Source of the DNA: an uncultured Spartobacteria bacterium
GTDB taxonomy: Bacteria > Verrucomicrobiota > Verrucomicrobiia > Chthoniobacterales > Chthoniobacteraceae
Length of the DNA: 44,100 bases
NCBI GenBank assembly: GCA_903901425.1
Contig: CAIURC010000008.1
Coordinates: 1 to 44,100 of the forward strand
Direction: 5' to 3'
Part shown: one piece after another, positions 42,301 through 44,100 of the stretch
Numbering within the stretch: the first letter of the stretch is position 1
How the letters are laid out: each line of letters opens with the position of its first letter
Made by a program: the position numbers and the translations under genes
Notes under the pieces: generated by a model
What the model saw: the letters and a program-made list of their open reading frames with translations, nothing else
Database searches by the model: none
What the model was told of the DNA's origin: nothing

Positions 42301-44100
42301 CACCAACCGGTCCAAGACCCGGACCAGCACCGCGACATCATCCAAATGCAGCCCCGTGGTCGGCTCGTCCAGGATGAGCAGAGAACCGTCCCCCCTGCCT
42401 TGCACCAGACGTTCCACCAGCTTCAAACGCTGGCTTTCCCCGCCGGACAACAGATTCAACGGCTGTCCCAACTTCAAATACCCCAAACCCACTTCCGCCA
42501 AAACCCGCAATGGACCCGCAATCCGGTCACTGCGCAGCCCCGGAATGCCGTCAAAAAAATCGAGTGCCTCGGTCACGCTCAACTCCAGCACCTCATGCAC
42601 ATTGAGCGCCCGGCGCTTTCCAGCCAGCCGGACCCCCAGCACATGGCTCTGGTACCGGCGGCCTTCGCACTCTGCGCACCGCACAAACACGTCGCTCAGA
42701 AACTGCATCTCGACCCGCTCAAATCCGCTTCCTGAACACCGCTCACACCGCCCCGTGCCGGCATTAAACGAGAACGCGCCAGCCTTCAGCCCCAGAGCCG
42801 CTGCACCCTCCGTTGAAGCAAACAGTTCCCGGATATCGTCAAAGACACCGAGGTACACCGCCGGACTGGAGCGGGGTGTCCGGGAAAGCGGCGACTGATC
42901 GACCAAAAGCACCTGCCCGACCTGCTCCCATCCTTCAATCCCGTCACAGAGCCCTGGTGTTTCGCCGGACGCCTGGCCTTTCAACACGGCAAGGTTCTCG
43001 TACAAAACCGAGTGAACCAGCGTGCTCTTGCCCGACCCAGATACCCCGGTCACACACGCAAACACCCCCAGCGGCACCCGCACATCTTCCCCCTTCAAAT
43101 TGTTCGCACGCGCACGGCGGACCGTCAAAAACCCGGAGGGTTTCCGCCGTTTTTCAGGGACCGGAACGGACTTGTGGCCGTTCAAATACTCGGAGGTCAG
43201 TGTTCGCTTGGCGCCTCGCAACAGCCCGTCTGCATGGCCCGCATATTCCAAGCCCCCCCCGTCAATGCCGCGGCCAGGTCCAAGTTCCACCAGATAATCC
43301 GCGGCCCGAATCACGGCCTCCTCGTGTTCGACCACAAGCAGCGTGTTCCCGCAATCCCGCAACCTCTCGAGCACACCCACCAGACGCTGGGTGTCCCGTG
43401 GATGCAGGCCCACACTCGGTTCGTCCAAGACAAAGAGCGTGTTCACCAAGGACGCGCCAAGACAAGTCGTCAGGTTCACCCGCTGGACCTCGCCACCACT
43501 CAGGGTCCGGGTCGGCCGGTCCAAACTCAAATACTCCAAACCCACCTCGCGCAAATATCCCAGCCGGCTCCGAACCGCCTCCAACAACATTCCCGTGGCC
43601 GGGTCCGACACCTGGGCAAACAGCCCGCCGCGCAGCACCCGCTCAAGGTCACCCACTGGCAACGCCATCAACTCGGGAAGTGTCCGCCCGTCAAACCGGT
43701 AACACAGTGTCCCGGGCTGGTACCGGCCGCCGCGGCATTCCGTGCACGGAGCGTAGTTCCGGTACCGGCTCAGCAAAACGCGGACGTGCATCTTGTACGT
43801 GCTCTTCTCGAGCCAGCGGAAGAACCCCTTCACGCCGTACCATGCTTTCGGCCACTCGCGGCCCGACTCGCCGTAGTCGGGCTCTCCGTCGACCACCAGC
43901 GCGCGATGCTCCGGCGAGAGGTCGGCGAATGGCGCGTCCACCGGGATGCCGCGGCTGCGGGCGAAGCGGATCAGGTCCTTCTTCGATTCGCCGTAGACCT
44001 CACCCTCCCAGCAGCGGATCGCTCCCTCGCTGATCGATTTCGAGCCATCGGGAATTGCCAGCCGGTAGTCCACCTCGATCACGCGGCCGAAGCCGCGGCA
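39382..44100 (-). CDS. uvrA: Double-length (tandem-duplicated) UvrA excinuclease subunit, N-terminus outside window
   Basis: At least 1,572 residues are visible; the frame is open to the right edge and enters inside a zinc-finger region ([12 protein letters not shown]). UvrA scans DNA for damage and loads UvrB in nucleotide excision repair. Two UvrA units are joined. The first unit's NBD-I end has [11 protein letters not shown] and LDEPSVGLH. Its NBD-II has Walker [10 protein letters not shown], zinc finger CERC/CAEC and LDEPTTGLH. The second unit starts with GRSGSGKST, includes CPCC/CVGC and CGEC elements, and has LDEPTIGLH. The last NBD-II has GVSGSGKSS, zinc finger CEAC/CTEC and signature [11 protein letters not shown], but its Walker B reads [10 protein letters not shown]. 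Double UvrA proteins of this kind are known in Chlamydia and other PVC bacteria. The true start is beyond 44100. Confidence 0.97.
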   Translation of the reverse strand, partial: CRGFGRVIEVDYRLAIPDGSKSISEGAIRCWEGEVYGESKKDLIRFARSRGIPVDAPFADLSPEHRALVVDGEPDYGESGREWPKAWYGVKGFFRWLEKSTYKMHVRVLLSRYRNYAPCTECRGGRYQPGTLCYRFDGRTLPELMALPVGDLERVLRGGLFAQVSDPATGMLLEAVRSRLGYLREVGLEYLSLDRPTRTLSGGEVQRVNLTTCLGASLVNTLFVLDEPSVGLHPRDTQRLVGVLERLRDCGNTLLVVEHEEAVIRAADYLVELGPGRGIDGGGLEYAGHADGLLRGAKRTLTSEYLNGHKSVPVPEKRRKPSGFLTVRRARANNLKGEDVRVPLGVFACVTGVSGSGKSTLVHSVLYENLAVLKGQASGETPGLCDGIEGWEQVGQVLLVDQSPLSRTPRSSPAVYLGVFDDIRELFASTEGAAALGLKAGAFSFNAGTGRCERCSGSGFERVEMQFLSDVFVRCAECEGRRYQSHVLGVRLAGKRRALNVHEVLELSVTEALDFFDGIPGLRSDRIAGPLRVLAEVGLGYLKLGQPLNLLSGGESQRLKLVERLVQGRGDGSLLILDEPTTGLHLDDVAVLVRVLDRLVKEGNSLLVIEHHLDVIRCADYVLDIGPGAGESGGRVVAAGTPEEIARVPESETGRFLKRAGRAAQPEPTARVAEAAGFEPVITVSGAREHNLKNLSVRIPREELVVVTGRSGSGKSTLAFDLLFAEGQRRFLDSMSAYARQFVEQMEKPDVDGITGLPPTVAIEQRVTRGGGKSTVATVTEVYHFLRLLFAKVGVQHCPCCGSAVGRETMDAILQRARDLAKKGGVRILAPLVKGRKGYHTEVAAWAQREGFAELRVDGKWVRSDRFQRLERFQEHSLDVLVATIGASDLELRGALERALELGKGTAYLLDAKGRQSVVSTERSCVGCGLSFEELDPRLFSFNSPHGWCTGCHGFGEIWKHRVNPRLETEMERELDEERQHEALEAGEGVPCGECGGVRLNAEARAVRLGGTGIGEVVGGTAEAAVRWLEGLKFTGTQKQVAADILPEIRQRLEFLREVGLDYLALNRSAKTLSGGESQRIRLAAQLGSNLRGVLYVLDEPTIGLHPRDNGRLLDTLEALRAKGNSLVVVEHDEDTMRRANTVIDLGPGAGTHGGRVVAQGSLEEIQRNPDSVTGRFLREPMRHPLRGERRGLDGVEAWIELEGASKNNLKDLSVRIPVGRLTVISGVSGSGKSSLMRGVLKPAVEAALKSGGKTTGKLAKKPAGKKRRTGLSGPAVHGVEHLEAVYEVDQAPIGKTSRSTPATYIKVFDEIRAVFAQVPMARIRGYGPGRFSFNSEGGRCEACGGQGVVKVEMSFLPTSHAPCTECSGSRYEAGALEVRYNGRTIGEVLAMTVEDAADFFAALPRVGGPLQLLRDTGLGYLRLGQPSPTLSGGEAQRLKLVSELTKGVGRAGNARRSGRGSKSMLYLLEEPTIGLHLGDVQELLVVLHRLVDEGHTVVVIEHHLSVLAEADYILDIGPEAGPGGGELVASGPPETVANNDQSRTAPYLKQVLGIEPPKKARRNQARGEKSV

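Noticed and set aside
44080-44082. A GTG at 44082 (- strand) as the start of uvrA
   Set aside because: The frame continues to the window edge with CRGFGR in front, part of the UvrA zinc-finger region, so the GTG is an internal Val.

Overview
The window is a GC-rich chromosomal stretch. It most likely comes from the phylum Verrucomicrobiota, or at least the PVC superphylum. The evidence is a DUF1501 protein paired with a planctomycete-type cytochrome c/DUF1549/DUF1553 protein, a tandemly duplicated double-length UvrA of the kind known in PVC bacteria, a secreted subtilase with a C-terminal module I associate with Verrucomicrobia, and start codons that mostly lack a Shine-Dalgarno sequence. The lineage is inferred from gene content only.

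Region 1 (1-12975) is a respiratory complex I operon on the + strand: nuoD, a small BamE-like lipoprotein gene, a fused nuoE-nuoF, then nuoG, H, I, J, K, L, M and N. Junctions are tight (ATGA overlaps, gaps of 0-60 bases). nuoA, B and C are not in front of nuoD; the 5' edge carries the end of an unrelated membrane protein. Unusual points are the lipoprotein locked between D and EF, a His-rich insertion in the NuoE domain, a short NuoG without the N7 cysteines, and a NuoM that appears to lack the conserved pump lysine of helix TM7.

Region 2 (12992-15075) is thiC behind a sigma70-like promoter and a TPP riboswitch. Region 3 (15211-19733) is a promoter followed by the DUF1501 and cytochrome/DUF1549/DUF1553 genes, an exported pair of unknown function typical of PVC bacteria.

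Region 4 (19810-23011) looks like a sugar-response unit: a Gfo/Idh/MocA oxidoreductase and an aldose 1-epimerase on the - strand, with a PAS-AraC regulator divergent from them. Region 5 (23152-27887) is accessory: a small exported protein, a lipoprotein, a C-terminal remnant of an SGNH hydrolase and a large secreted subtilase, all on the - strand.

Region 6 (27996-34845) has a DUF2905 membrane protein, a cysteine synthase with a strong terminator, an exported protein of unknown family, a soluble PAS histidine kinase, and an hflK-hflC pair in which HflC carries a roughly 200-residue proline-rich tail. Region 7 (34991-37524) is a coupled trio of sugar-interconverting enzymes: UxaE-like tagaturonate epimerase, TIM-barrel isomerase and RbsD/FucU mutarotase. 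Region 8 (37589-44100) holds an exported esterase/SMP-30 lactonase fusion and the double UvrA, which runs off the right edge. I saw no tRNA, rRNA, CRISPR array or insertion sequence.
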